Below are positions 31,094 through 39,833 of a stretch of DNA of 64,000 nt, one piece after another. The first letter of the stretch is position 1; every line of letters begins with the position of its first letter. Below the pieces are notes generated by a model. It made no database searches. It saw only the letters and a list, made by a program, of their open reading frames with translations, and was not told where the DNA came from. Origin of the DNA: Acidobacteriota bacterium (GTDB lineage: Bacteria; Acidobacteriota; Thermoanaerobaculia; Multivoradales; J023); assembly GCA_029263315.1 (NCBI GenBank), contig JAJCXR010000045.1, positions 124,001 to 188,000 on the forward strand. The letters run 5' to 3'. Both the position numbers and the translations under genes were made by a program.

Positions 31094-32526
31094 GCCTCTA
31101 CCCGAAGCTGTTTCGTCACCTCATTTTGCCGACCTTGGACCTGCCCAATCGGACCCGCGTCGCCCATCACCATCGCTTCCTGGAGGCCAGCCAATGGTGG
31201 CAAGCCGATCGCCTTCTGGAGCTGCAACGCAGCAAGCTCGACACCATCCTCGACTTCAGTCGCCGGTCGGCGGTGTTCTACCAAGATCACTGGCGCAACG
31301 CCCCGGAAGATCGGCGGGCCGCCTCCGAGCATCCCGCCCTCGACGGCTTGCCGGTGGTCACCAAAGACGATTTGAGGGGAGCCCTGAAGCATTTCCCCGT
31401 CGCCGGGTGGCATCGCGGCTCGCCTTTCAAGAAGCGGCTGGTGACCGTCAAGACCAGCGGCTCCACTGGGGTGCCCATGACCTTCCTGCGCAGCGGCGAG
31501 CAGGAAGCATGGTTTTGGGCCCTGCGTCTGCGCATGTGGCAGTGGGGAGGCTATGTGCCCGGGGAGCCCTATTTGACCCTCAACCTCAATGCCCGCACGA
31601 AGCTGGTCAAGCGATTTCAAGACGTGCTCTTCCGTTGCTCGTACCACGGCTTCAACGCCAATCGTGGGGACGTGGACGCGGTGCTGCGGGATCTAGAAAA
31701 CAAGGGGGTTCGCCATCTGGTGGGTTATGCCACCTCCCTTTATTTGCTCTCCCAGGCGATGGCGGAGCGGCGCATCGCCAATCCTGGGGTGCGCTCCATA
31801 CTTTCCACCGGCGACTCCCTGCTGCCCACTTACCGGCGGCTGATCGAGGACGTCTTCGGGGTGCGGGTGGTGGACTACTACGGGGCCGGCGGCGAAGGTT
31901 TTCACCTGGCCTCCCAGTGTGAGGAGCGGGGTCTGTACCACCTGCATCCGGAAAACGCCGTCGTCGAATTGTTGCGGGACGGACGCCCGGCCCGTCCCGG
32001 GGAGCTTGGGGAGATCGTCGTGACCCAGCTCGACAACCGGGCCATGCCGCTGCTGCGCTATGCCACCCAAGATGTGGCGTTGGCGGCGGCGGCCGGAGCC
32101 AGCTGCCCGTGTGGCCGCCACATGCCGCTCATCGAAGGGGTGCAGGGTCGCGTACCGGATATCGTCATGGCGCCGGACGGCTCAGCCCTGGTGGTGCATT
32201 TCTTCACCATCCTGTTCGAATACCTGTCGGGTATCGAGCAATTTCAGATCGAGCAAAACGTCGCCGATCGTATCGTCGCCCGCATTGTCCGGCGCCCTGA
32301 TTATCGGCAACAGGACGTCGAGACCAAGGTTCGCCACGACGTCGGCGAGGCCACCCACGGTACCTTGGCGGTGGACTTCGAGTACCTCGACCATATCCCC
32401 ACCGCCGCCTCCAACAAACGCCGCCTGGTCATTTCCAACCTGCGGGACACACCCCTGTCGGTCAGCGCTCCGCAGGAGGAGCGACTGATCGAGACCCCCC
32501 ACGCCCTGGCGGGGGACGGGGCGTGA
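31090..32526 (+). CDS. Phenylacetate-CoA ligase/CapK-like adenylating enzyme
   Basis: 478 residues, start chosen at the ATGA overlap with the preceding stop. It has the adenylate-forming P-loop VKTSGSTGVPMTF, then LLPTYRRLIEDVFGVRVVDYYGAGGEGFHLASQC and GELGEIVVTQLDNRAMPLLRYATQDVAL, and a cysteine pair CPCGRHMPLIEGVQGRVPD. CapK/PaaK-like proteins in polysaccharide clusters are thought to activate a carboxylic acid for attachment to a sugar or amine. Here it lies between CapA and AsnB, so an acyl or amide modification of a surface polymer is a reasonable inference. The substrate is unknown. Confidence 0.87.
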   Translation: MSLYPKLFRHLILPTLDLPNRTRVAHHHRFLEASQWWQADRLLELQRSKLDTILDFSRRSAVFYQDHWRNAPEDRRAASEHPALDGLPVVTKDDLRGALKHFPVAGWHRGSPFKKRLVTVKTSGSTGVPMTFLRSGEQEAWFWALRLRMWQWGGYVPGEPYLTLNLNARTKLVKRFQDVLFRCSYHGFNANRGDVDAVLRDLENKGVRHLVGYATSLYLLSQAMAERRIANPGVRSILSTGDSLLPTYRRLIEDVFGVRVVDYYGAGGEGFHLASQCEERGLYHLHPENAVVELLRDGRPARPGELGEIVVTQLDNRAMPLLRYATQDVALAAAAGASCPCGRHMPLIEGVQGRVPDIVMAPDGSALVVHFFTILFEYLSGIEQFQIEQNVADRIVARIVRRPDYRQQDVETKVRHDVGEATHGTLAVDFEYLDHIPTAASNKRRLVISNLRDTPLSVSAPQEERLIETPHALAGDGA

Positions 32527-32554
32527 CCCTCCACCACCGCCCGAGGACCTGACC

Positions 32555-34429
32555 ATGTGTGGAATCGTCGCCCTGTACTCCGCCATTCCCGGCCGCATCG
32601 AGCCCCGTCTCGTGGAGGCCATGCGCGATGCCATGGAGCATCGCGGGCCGGACGATGCCGGCGCCTACTGCGACCAGCACGTGGGCCTCGGCCACCGGCG
32701 TCTCAGCATTCAGGATCTCAGCTCCGCCGGCCATCAGCCGATGGCCGATGCCAGCGGCGAGCTATGGGTCTGCTACAACGGTGAGATCTACAACTTTCCC
32801 CAACTGCGCAGCGAGCTGGAAACCAAGGGCTACCGCTTTCGCACCCACTGCGACACCGAGGTGCTGCTCGCCCTCTATGAGATCGAGGGTGAGGAGGCCA
32901 TGGCCAACCGCCTCAACGGCATCTTCGCCTTCGCCCTATGGGATCGCCGCCGCCGTCGTCTCGTCCTGGTGCGGGATCGGGTGGGCATCAAACCCCTTTA
33001 TCTATGGCAGGGGGACGGCTACCTGGCGGCCGCCTCGGAGGTCAAGGCCCTGTTGCTGCATCCGGCGGTGCCGCGGGCGGTGCGCCACGATGCCATCGCC
33101 GAATACCTGACCTATCGTCAGGTGTCGGCAGGGCGTACCCTTTTTGCCGACATCGAGATGGTGGCGCCGGGGGAGATGGTGGTGGTGGAGGACGGCCGCG
33201 TGAAGCGTCACACCTACTGGCAGCTGCCCCGCAACGGCGGCGGCTGCAACGGGCAAGGGGCAGAGGCGGTGGGCACGGCGGAGGCATTGCTCGAGGGGCT
33301 CGACGGCCTGATGCGGGACGCCACCCACCTCCAAATGCTGAGCGATGTACCCCTGGGCACCTTCAACAGCGGCGGTGTCGATTCCAGCTTGGTGACCAGC
33401 TACGTGGCGGAGAAGGCGGGGCATCACCTCAATACGTTTTGCATCGGCCTTGAGGATCCTCGACTCGACGAGCGTCCCTATGCCGAGCAGGTGGCGGCGG
33501 CCTTTCAAACGGACCACCGTCACTTGGTGGTGACGACGCAGGACTTCGCCGACCATTTGCCCAAGGTGCTGTGGCACCACGACGAACCCCTGACCCATCC
33601 CAACACCTTGCCGATCTACCTGCTGAGCCGGCTCGCCAGGGAGCATGTGACGGTGGTGCTGACCGGCGAGGGGGCGGACGAGCTCTTCGGCGGCTACCCA
33701 CGCTACCGGCTGGCGGCCCTGCTGGAGGATCTCGGGCCCGTGGGGCGGCGTCTCGGTGGTCTGCTGGCCAGTGTTTTACCTTGGCGACCGGCCAATCGTT
33801 GGGGCAAGGTGCTCGGCGCCTTAGAGCACGGTGCGGAGGCGGCCATCGCCCAGGTCAGCCGTCATGTGGCGGCCGACGACCTGGATCGAGTGCTGCGGCT
33901 CGATGCGGCGGACGGCCTGCGCTTTCGCCAAGCGCCGCAGGTGGTCGACGGCGACATCGTCGCCGCCATGCTGGCCTTCGACCAACGCAATTACCTGTTG
34001 CCCATCCTGCATCGTCTCGACAAGGCGTCGATGGCTTGGGGATTGGAAGCCAGGGTGCCCTTTCTCGACCATCGGCTATTGGAATTCGCCGCCACCGTGC
34101 CTTCCTCCCTCAAGGTGCGGCGCAACGGCAACAAGATCCTGGTCAAGGACTTGGCCCGCCGACGCCTGCCCCGTGACGTGGTCGATCGCAAGAAGAGTGG
34201 TCTGGCCATGCCCTTGGAAACTTGGCTGCGGCAGGAGGACGGCATGGGCCGCTACCTGGACATGCTGCTCGAGCCCCGCGCCCGCCAGCGGGACTATCTC
34301 GACGGCACCGGCGTCACCTCGTTGGTGGAGGAGCACCGGAGCCAGCGGGCCAACCATGCGGAGCTGCTGTGGGGGCTGCTCAACCTGGAGCTCTGGCATC
34401 GCGTGATGCTCGAAGGGGAGGGGGTCTGA
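32555..34429 (+). CDS. asnB: Asparagine synthase, glutamine-hydrolysing
   Basis: 624 residues with GAGGA before the ATG. Cys2 (MCGIVALYS) provides the glutaminase nucleophile, with RGPDDAG, LGHRRLSI and NGEIYN in the N-terminal domain. The synthetase domain has the PP-loop NSGGVDSS, the segment LTGEGADELFGGYPRY and LDKASMAWGLEARVPFLDH. Both active sites look intact. It may make asparagine, but in clusters with CapA and CapK-like genes AsnB homologues often amidate a uronic acid or peptide carboxylate. It starts 28 bp after the PaaK-like gene. Confidence 0.9.
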   Translation: MCGIVALYSAIPGRIEPRLVEAMRDAMEHRGPDDAGAYCDQHVGLGHRRLSIQDLSSAGHQPMADASGELWVCYNGEIYNFPQLRSELETKGYRFRTHCDTEVLLALYEIEGEEAMANRLNGIFAFALWDRRRRRLVLVRDRVGIKPLYLWQGDGYLAAASEVKALLLHPAVPRAVRHDAIAEYLTYRQVSAGRTLFADIEMVAPGEMVVVEDGRVKRHTYWQLPRNGGGCNGQGAEAVGTAEALLEGLDGLMRDATHLQMLSDVPLGTFNSGGVDSSLVTSYVAEKAGHHLNTFCIGLEDPRLDERPYAEQVAAAFQTDHRHLVVTTQDFADHLPKVLWHHDEPLTHPNTLPIYLLSRLAREHVTVVLTGEGADELFGGYPRYRLAALLEDLGPVGRRLGGLLASVLPWRPANRWGKVLGALEHGAEAAIAQVSRHVAADDLDRVLRLDAADGLRFRQAPQVVDGDIVAAMLAFDQRNYLLPILHRLDKASMAWGLEARVPFLDHRLLEFAATVPSSLKVRRNGNKILVKDLARRRLPRDVVDRKKSGLAMPLETWLRQEDGMGRYLDMLLEPRARQRDYLDGTGVTSLVEEHRSQRANHAELLWGLLNLELWHRVMLEGEGV

Positions 34430-34482
34430 GAGCTCTGCGACATGGGTCGTGCCAGCGACACGGTGACCCGCGGAGCAGGGGC

Positions 34483-37400
34483 ATGCTGCACCGCCCTTGG
34501 CCGTGGCTGAGCCCTTGGCTGTGGCTGTGGATGTGGCTGTTGGGAGTGGCTGTGGCGCAACAGGCTGCGACGCAACCGCCGCCGATGATCCACTCGCCGG
34601 TGACCTATACGGGAGCTGGGCAAACCATGTCTCGGGCCCCGTCACCGGAGTTGCCGTTGAGCCAGCTGATGATCCGTCAGTGGACCACCGACGACGGCCT
34701 ACCTTCCAATTCGGTGAACGAAATCGTCATCTCCAAGGATGGTTTTCTTTGGCTGACCTCCTTCGCCGGTTTAGCGCGATTCGACGGTGTGGCCTTCCGC
34801 ATCTTCGATCGACAGGATGCTCCCGCCCTCTCCGGCAACGGTTTCGCCAGCCTGCATGAGGATCCCCAAGGGACTCTCTGGTTGGGGACCCAGGGGGATG
34901 GGCCTTGGACCTTCGAAGCCGGTCGTCTGCATCCCTTCGGGTCGCCGAGAATCCCTGTTTCCGAAATCTTGGCGTTGCAAAAAGATCGACACGGGAATCT
35001 GTGGGCGGCGTTGGAAGGTGCCGGGGTCGTTCGCTATCGCGGATCCGAGCCGGAGGTGATCGACCATCCGTCCCTGGCCGGAGGGGTGGTTTCCGACATC
35101 TTGCAAACCCAAGATGGCGCCGTCTGGTTCGCCACCCAAGCCCGTGGCGTCGTGCGCTGGCAGGACGATCACTACACCAGTTTCGCCGTCGCTGCCGGGG
35201 GTGAGAAGCAGCGGGCCACCTCCCTGGCAGAAGCGCCTGACGGAAGCCTCTGGGTTGGGCTGAGCGATGGCGTCGTGAGGCTCGACGGTGGCCGGACGGA
35301 GAGCATTGCGGAGCTGGCGGGGGTGTCGGTCAGCGATCTGATGTTCGATGCCCAGGGCAGCCTGTGGGTCACCTCCGACCGGGGTTTGATGCGTTGGCTG
35401 CCGGCCAGCCGACAGCTGGACCTCTTGGAGCGCTGGGCCGACGGACGCTTGGAGAATCTACGCGCTCTGGCCCTGGATCACGAAGGCAGCCTGTGGATGG
35501 CCAGCGGCTCGCAGGGGCTTTTCCAAATCCAGCAGGGGAAGTTCATCCGTTTCGGTGCCCGGCAGGGACTCGACGCCTCGCGGGCCAACGGCATTTTCGA
35601 AGACACCCTCGGAGAGGTCCTGGTGGGCACAGATCGTGGTGCCTATCGCATCCTCGACGCTGAGCGGGCCATCCCCCTGGATCTCGGTTTCGAGCTGGCG
35701 GTGCCGCAGGTGATGGATTTCTTCAGGGACCGACAACAGCGATTGTGGATCTCGACCTACAGCGGTGTGGTGCTGTGGGATGGGCCGCGGCGCCGTCATT
35801 TGACACTGGACGATGGTTTGCCCGCCCTGCTGGTGCGCTGGGTGCGGCAGGATCGGAGCGGTCGGCTGTGGGCCGGCACGGTCGACGGTGTGGTCCGCTG
35901 GTCGGAGGGGGAAGGGCGTTTTGTCAAGGCGGTGGAGCTCGGGTCAACCGGCGAGAGCTTCGTCTTCTCGTTCACCGAGACCGACGACGGACGATTGCTT
36001 TTCGGTAGCCGGGATGGGCTGGTGATTCTAGCGCCGGACGGCTCCAGACGCCTCTATGGCGCCTCCCGCGAGCTCCCCGCCAGCCTGGTTTTCAACGCCC
36101 GGCCCGATGGGGCGGGCAATATTTGGCTGGCCACCCCCAGCGGTCTGATCCGTCTGTGCGAGGACGGCGCCATGACCGTCCTCGATAGCAATGGGGGGCT
36201 GCCCGTCGATTCGGTGTTCGACATTGTCGAGGACGAGTCGGGATTCGTCTGGTTGAGCTCGGTGCTCGGTCCGATCCGCCTAGCCAAGAGGGAGCTGAGT
36301 GCTTTCATGGACGGCAGCATCGACAAGGTGGCGAGCCAGGTCTTCGACGAGCGAGACGGCATGTTGGAAGCCGAGCTTACCGGAGCGCGTCGCATGCTCA
36401 AGGCTGAGGACGGGCGCCTGTGGTTTCCGACCCTGGAGGGCGTCGCCAGTCTCCACCCAGACCATTTGCGGCTCAACGACCAACCCCCGCCGGTGTACAT
36501 CACCCGCATGCAGGCGGACGGCGACGCCATCGACCTGGCCGCCGATGTCGTCCTCGAGCCTGGCCAACGGAGGGTCTCCTTCGAGGTGGCAGTCTTGAGC
36601 TTCCGGGCCCCCAGCCGGGTTCGGTTGCGCTATCGCCTGGAAGGATTCGACCCGGTGTGGAGCGAAGCCGAGGCGGAGCGTCGCATCAGCTACACCAATT
36701 TGAAACCGAAGTCCTATACCTTACGGGTCCAGGCGACCAACAACGATGGCCTGTGGAATGAAAAGGGCGATGCCCTGACCTTCGTGCTGCGGCCCCGCTT
36801 CTACGAAACCTATAGCTTTATCGTCTTTTCCCTCGCCGCCCTCGTCCTGGCCATTTTCGGTCTGCATCGCTGGCGGGTGCTCGCCGTGCAGCGACACAAT
36901 GACTCGCTCAAACGGGATGCCGTCGAGCGCTCACGTTTGATCGATCAGTTGGCGATCAAGAATCGTGAGCTGGAGCTCTTCGCCTATACCGCCTCCCACG
37001 ATCTGAAGAGCCCCCTGGTGACCATTGACGGCTTCCTCGGGCTTCTCGAAAGGGATGCCCTGGCTGGCGATTACCCGCGCATGAAAAAGGATCTGGAGCG
37101 TATCCGTGGCGCCATCCGCACCATGGGCCAGCTCCTCGATGGTCTGCTGGAGGTGTCCCGCATCGGTCGCCAAGACGACGCCTTCAGCGACGTCCAATTG
37201 ACCGACCTGGCCCTCCAGGCGGTGGAGCTGCTGAGCTCACAGATCGCCGCCGCCGGCGCCGAGGTCATCGTCGCTCCGGACTTGCCGACGGCCGTCGGCA
37301 GCGCCTCCCGCTTGACCCAGGTCTTCCAGAACCTGATCGCCAATGCGTTGAAGTTTCGAGGCGATGAAGCGCCGCGCATCACCGTCGGATGGCGGGCCGC

Positions 37401-37665
37401 CACCGAGGGGGCGCTCAGCGAGGAGGGACCGGTGATCTACGTGCAAGACAACGGCCTGGGCATCGACCCGGAAGCCCACGGCAAGATCTTCGGTCTCTTT
37501 GACCGCCTCGACCGCAAGGCCGAGGGCAGCGGGCTGGGCCTCGCCATCGTGCAGCGGGTCGCCGAGGTGCATGGCGGCCGCGTTTGGGTGGAGTCGCCAG
37601 GGCGCGGGCACGGCTCGGTGTTCTGTTTCACCCTCGGGGCTCGCTGCTGGGAGGCGGACCCCTGA
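34483..37665 (+). CDS. Two-component-regulator propeller sensor histidine kinase
   Basis: 1060 residues from the ATG at 34483, which begins a signal peptide-like hydrophobic run. About residues 60-690 hold many short propeller repeats (DGFLWLTSFAGLARFDG, GTLWLGTQGDG, GSLWVTSDRGLMR), followed by a Y_Y_Y domain (RLRYRLEGFDPVW, SYTNLKPKSYTLRVQATN), a transmembrane helix at 777-797, a dimerisation/phosphoacceptor helix with His839 (ASHDLKSP) and an HATPase domain (FQNLIANALKFRG, DNGLGID, GSGLGLAIV). Unlike most propeller hybrids there is no receiver or AraC domain. No response-regulator gene is adjacent. It probably senses a periplasmic ligand, by analogy a saccharide. Confidence 0.9.
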   Translation: MLHRPWPWLSPWLWLWMWLLGVAVAQQAATQPPPMIHSPVTYTGAGQTMSRAPSPELPLSQLMIRQWTTDDGLPSNSVNEIVISKDGFLWLTSFAGLARFDGVAFRIFDRQDAPALSGNGFASLHEDPQGTLWLGTQGDGPWTFEAGRLHPFGSPRIPVSEILALQKDRHGNLWAALEGAGVVRYRGSEPEVIDHPSLAGGVVSDILQTQDGAVWFATQARGVVRWQDDHYTSFAVAAGGEKQRATSLAEAPDGSLWVGLSDGVVRLDGGRTESIAELAGVSVSDLMFDAQGSLWVTSDRGLMRWLPASRQLDLLERWADGRLENLRALALDHEGSLWMASGSQGLFQIQQGKFIRFGARQGLDASRANGIFEDTLGEVLVGTDRGAYRILDAERAIPLDLGFELAVPQVMDFFRDRQQRLWISTYSGVVLWDGPRRRHLTLDDGLPALLVRWVRQDRSGRLWAGTVDGVVRWSEGEGRFVKAVELGSTGESFVFSFTETDDGRLLFGSRDGLVILAPDGSRRLYGASRELPASLVFNARPDGAGNIWLATPSGLIRLCEDGAMTVLDSNGGLPVDSVFDIVEDESGFVWLSSVLGPIRLAKRELSAFMDGSIDKVASQVFDERDGMLEAELTGARRMLKAEDGRLWFPTLEGVASLHPDHLRLNDQPPPVYITRMQADGDAIDLAADVVLEPGQRRVSFEVAVLSFRAPSRVRLRYRLEGFDPVWSEAEAERRISYTNLKPKSYTLRVQATNNDGLWNEKGDALTFVLRPRFYETYSFIVFSLAALVLAIFGLHRWRVLAVQRHNDSLKRDAVERSRLIDQLAIKNRELELFAYTASHDLKSPLVTIDGFLGLLERDALAGDYPRMKKDLERIRGAIRTMGQLLDGLLEVSRIGRQDDAFSDVQLTDLALQAVELLSSQIAAAGAEVIVAPDLPTAVGSASRLTQVFQNLIANALKFRGDEAPRITVGWRAATEGALSEEGPVIYVQDNGLGIDPEAHGKIFGLFDRLDRKAEGSGLGLAIVQRVAEVHGGRVWVESPGRGHGSVFCFTLGARCWEADP

Positions 37666-37832
37666 CGAACCGGCGTTGAGAAGTTGGAACCCGGGGCGCC
37701 GTTTCGGTAAGCTGCGCCCATCATCGCCCGCGTCTTGATCGGTATCCACTCCCGCCGACGCGGCATCCGTCTTCAGTTCTTCGGCCGAGGCCCCGGCATC
37801 GGCAATCTGTCATCCACACGTAGGAGCTCTCT

Positions 37833-39506
37833 ATGCGATACACGATTTCGACCCTGGCCGTGGCCGTTGGCCTGGTGGCCCTGGGCTGTCAGCCCGCCAC
37901 CGACCACGACGCGACGGCCGCCGACGGCGATGCGGAGATGGCCGCCGCCAGCCCCGGGGAGGCCCTGGTGGGCAAGTACACCACCGTTCGCCTGACCACC
38001 GATACGTCGCTGCTCAGCGACGCCGAGAAGCAGATGATCCCGCTGCTCATCGAGGCCGCCCAGGCGATGGACGACGCCTTCTGGATGCAGGCCTATGGCG
38101 ACAAGGAAGCGTTGCTGTCGTCCATCGAGGACGATGCCCTGCGCCGTTTCGCCGAGATCAACTACGGTCCCTGGGATCGCCTGGAGGACAACCAGCCCTT
38201 TGTTCCCGGCGTCGGCCCCAAACCCGACGGGGCAAATTTCTATCCCCAGGATGCCAGCAAAGAAGCCCTGGAAGAGGCGGCACAGGCCGATGACGCCATC
38301 AAGGGGCTATACACCATGGTGCACCGCGATACCGAAGGCGGCCTGATGACGGTGCCTTATAGCGAGGCGTTTGCCGATCAGTATCAGTTGGCCGCCGACC
38401 GTCTGCGCAGTGCCGCCGCCTTGGCTGAAGACGCCGGCCTGCGTCGCTACTTGGAGCTGCGGGCCGACGCCTTGCTCAGTGACGACTACTACGCCAGCGA
38501 CATGGCCTGGATGGAGATGAAGGACAACGGCCTCGACGTGGTCATCGGCCCGATCGAGACCTATGAGGACAAGATCTTCGGCGCCAAGGCCGCCAATGAG
38601 GCCTATGTGCTGGTCAAGGACAAGGAGTGGAGTGGGCGCTTGGCCCGATACGCGGCGATGTTGCCGGACCTGCAACGGGGCTTGCCAGTGGCCGATGCCT
38701 ACAAGACGGAGACGCCGGGCACCGATTCGGACCTCAACGCCTACGATGTCGTCTACTACGCTGGCGATTGCAATGCCGGCTCCAAGACCATCGCCATCAA
38801 TCTGCCCAACGATGAGCAAGTCCAGCTCGCCAAGGGCAGCCGTCGCTTGCAGCTCAAGAACGCCATGCGCGCCAAGTTCGACGAGATCTTGATGCCCTTG
38901 GCCGCCGAGCTGATTGCCGAGGACCAGCGCTCCCACATCACCTTTGATGCTTTCTTCGCCAACACCATGTTCCACGAGGTGGCGCACGGCTTGGGCATCA
39001 AGAACACCCTGAACGGTAACGGCACGGTGCGTCAGGCCTTGGCGGAGCATGCATCGGCCTTGGAAGAAGGCAAAGCAGATGTGCTGGGGCTCTACATGGT
39101 GACGGCGCTGCACGGCCAAGGGGAGCTCGGGGAGGCGGAGCTGATGGACAATTACGTCACCTTTTTGGCGTCGATCTTCCGTTCCATCCGCTTCGGCTCG
39201 GCCAGCGCCCATGGCACGGCCAATCTGATCCGCTTCAATTTCTTCGCCGAGATGGGAGCCTTCAGCCGCGACCAGACGAGCGGCCAGTATCGGGTCGACT
39301 TCGACAAGATGCAAGTGGCGATGAATGCCTTGTCGGAGCGCATCCTGGTGCTCCAGGGCGACGGCGACCATGGTGCCGTCGGCGCCTTTGTCGAGCAATA
39401 CGCGGTGGAGGGAGATGCCCTGCGCGGTGATCTCGATCGCTTGGCGGCCGCCGGCATCCCGGTGGATGTGGTGTTCGAGCAGGGGGTCGACGTCCTGGAT
39501 CTGTGA
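37833..39506 (+). CDS. Lipoprotein of M49-like zinc peptidase family
   Basis: 557 residues; TAGGAG precedes the ATG. A lipoprotein signal ends in LVALGC (Cys20). The zinc motif HEVAH lies at 381-385 in FHEVAHGLGIKNT, and EEGKAD about 30 residues later supplies the third ligand. This fits the bacterial M49-like (dipeptidyl-peptidase III-related) proteins, which differ from classical DPP III in carrying HExxH instead of HExxGH. It would face the periplasm or be anchored in the outer membrane and cleave peptides. The residues before the zinc site are helical and acidic. A strong terminator follows. Confidence 0.8.
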   Translation: MRYTISTLAVAVGLVALGCQPATDHDATAADGDAEMAAASPGEALVGKYTTVRLTTDTSLLSDAEKQMIPLLIEAAQAMDDAFWMQAYGDKEALLSSIEDDALRRFAEINYGPWDRLEDNQPFVPGVGPKPDGANFYPQDASKEALEEAAQADDAIKGLYTMVHRDTEGGLMTVPYSEAFADQYQLAADRLRSAAALAEDAGLRRYLELRADALLSDDYYASDMAWMEMKDNGLDVVIGPIETYEDKIFGAKAANEAYVLVKDKEWSGRLARYAAMLPDLQRGLPVADAYKTETPGTDSDLNAYDVVYYAGDCNAGSKTIAINLPNDEQVQLAKGSRRLQLKNAMRAKFDEILMPLAAELIAEDQRSHITFDAFFANTMFHEVAHGLGIKNTLNGNGTVRQALAEHASALEEGKADVLGLYMVTALHGQGELGEAELMDNYVTFLASIFRSIRFGSASAHGTANLIRFNFFAEMGAFSRDQTSGQYRVDFDKMQVAMNALSERILVLQGDGDHGAVGAFVEQYAVEGDALRGDLDRLAAAGIPVDVVFEQGVDVLDL

Positions 39507-39833
39507 TCAGCGGTCTATCCAACGCCCTCCGGGACGGCCATCCAGCCGTTGTCGGGGGGCGTTTTCTTTTTGGGCGCAGTCTCCTAGCCAAGTTCTTCTC
39601 AAGTTTTTTTCCGTCGGGTGATCCGATGTGGGGCGCCAATTCCGCTTACCTAGTGACGGGCGGCTCCGCCGTCCGATCGAGGTGACTTGGGAGGGATGTT
39701 TCTTTTTTTCGATCGTTGATGTTGTGATGTCAGTTGTTGGGGAGAGATGTTTCTGTTGGTTGGGAGATTTTCGCCGGGGTGGCCTCAGGGTTGTCCCGGC
39801 TTGTTTTTTGTCGATATTTGGCCCATGGACGGA
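39507..39833. other. 327-bp convergent intergenic region, T-rich
   Basis: Between the M49-like gene and the dnaE2 stop. After the terminator it is unusually T-rich on the plus strand, with a near-repeated phrase (GGGATGTTTCT ending at 39703 and GAGATGTTTCT ending at 39754) and a 6-bp stem GCCGGG/CCCGGC (39773-39778, 39795-39800) that may end dnaE2 transcription. No gene is seen. Confidence 0.5.
39521..39572 (+). terminator. Intrinsic terminator after the M49-like gene
   Basis: AACGCCCTCCGG pairs with a GTCGGGGGGCGTT arm (seven perfect pairs plus several more with wobble), followed by TTCTTTTT. Confidence 0.8.
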
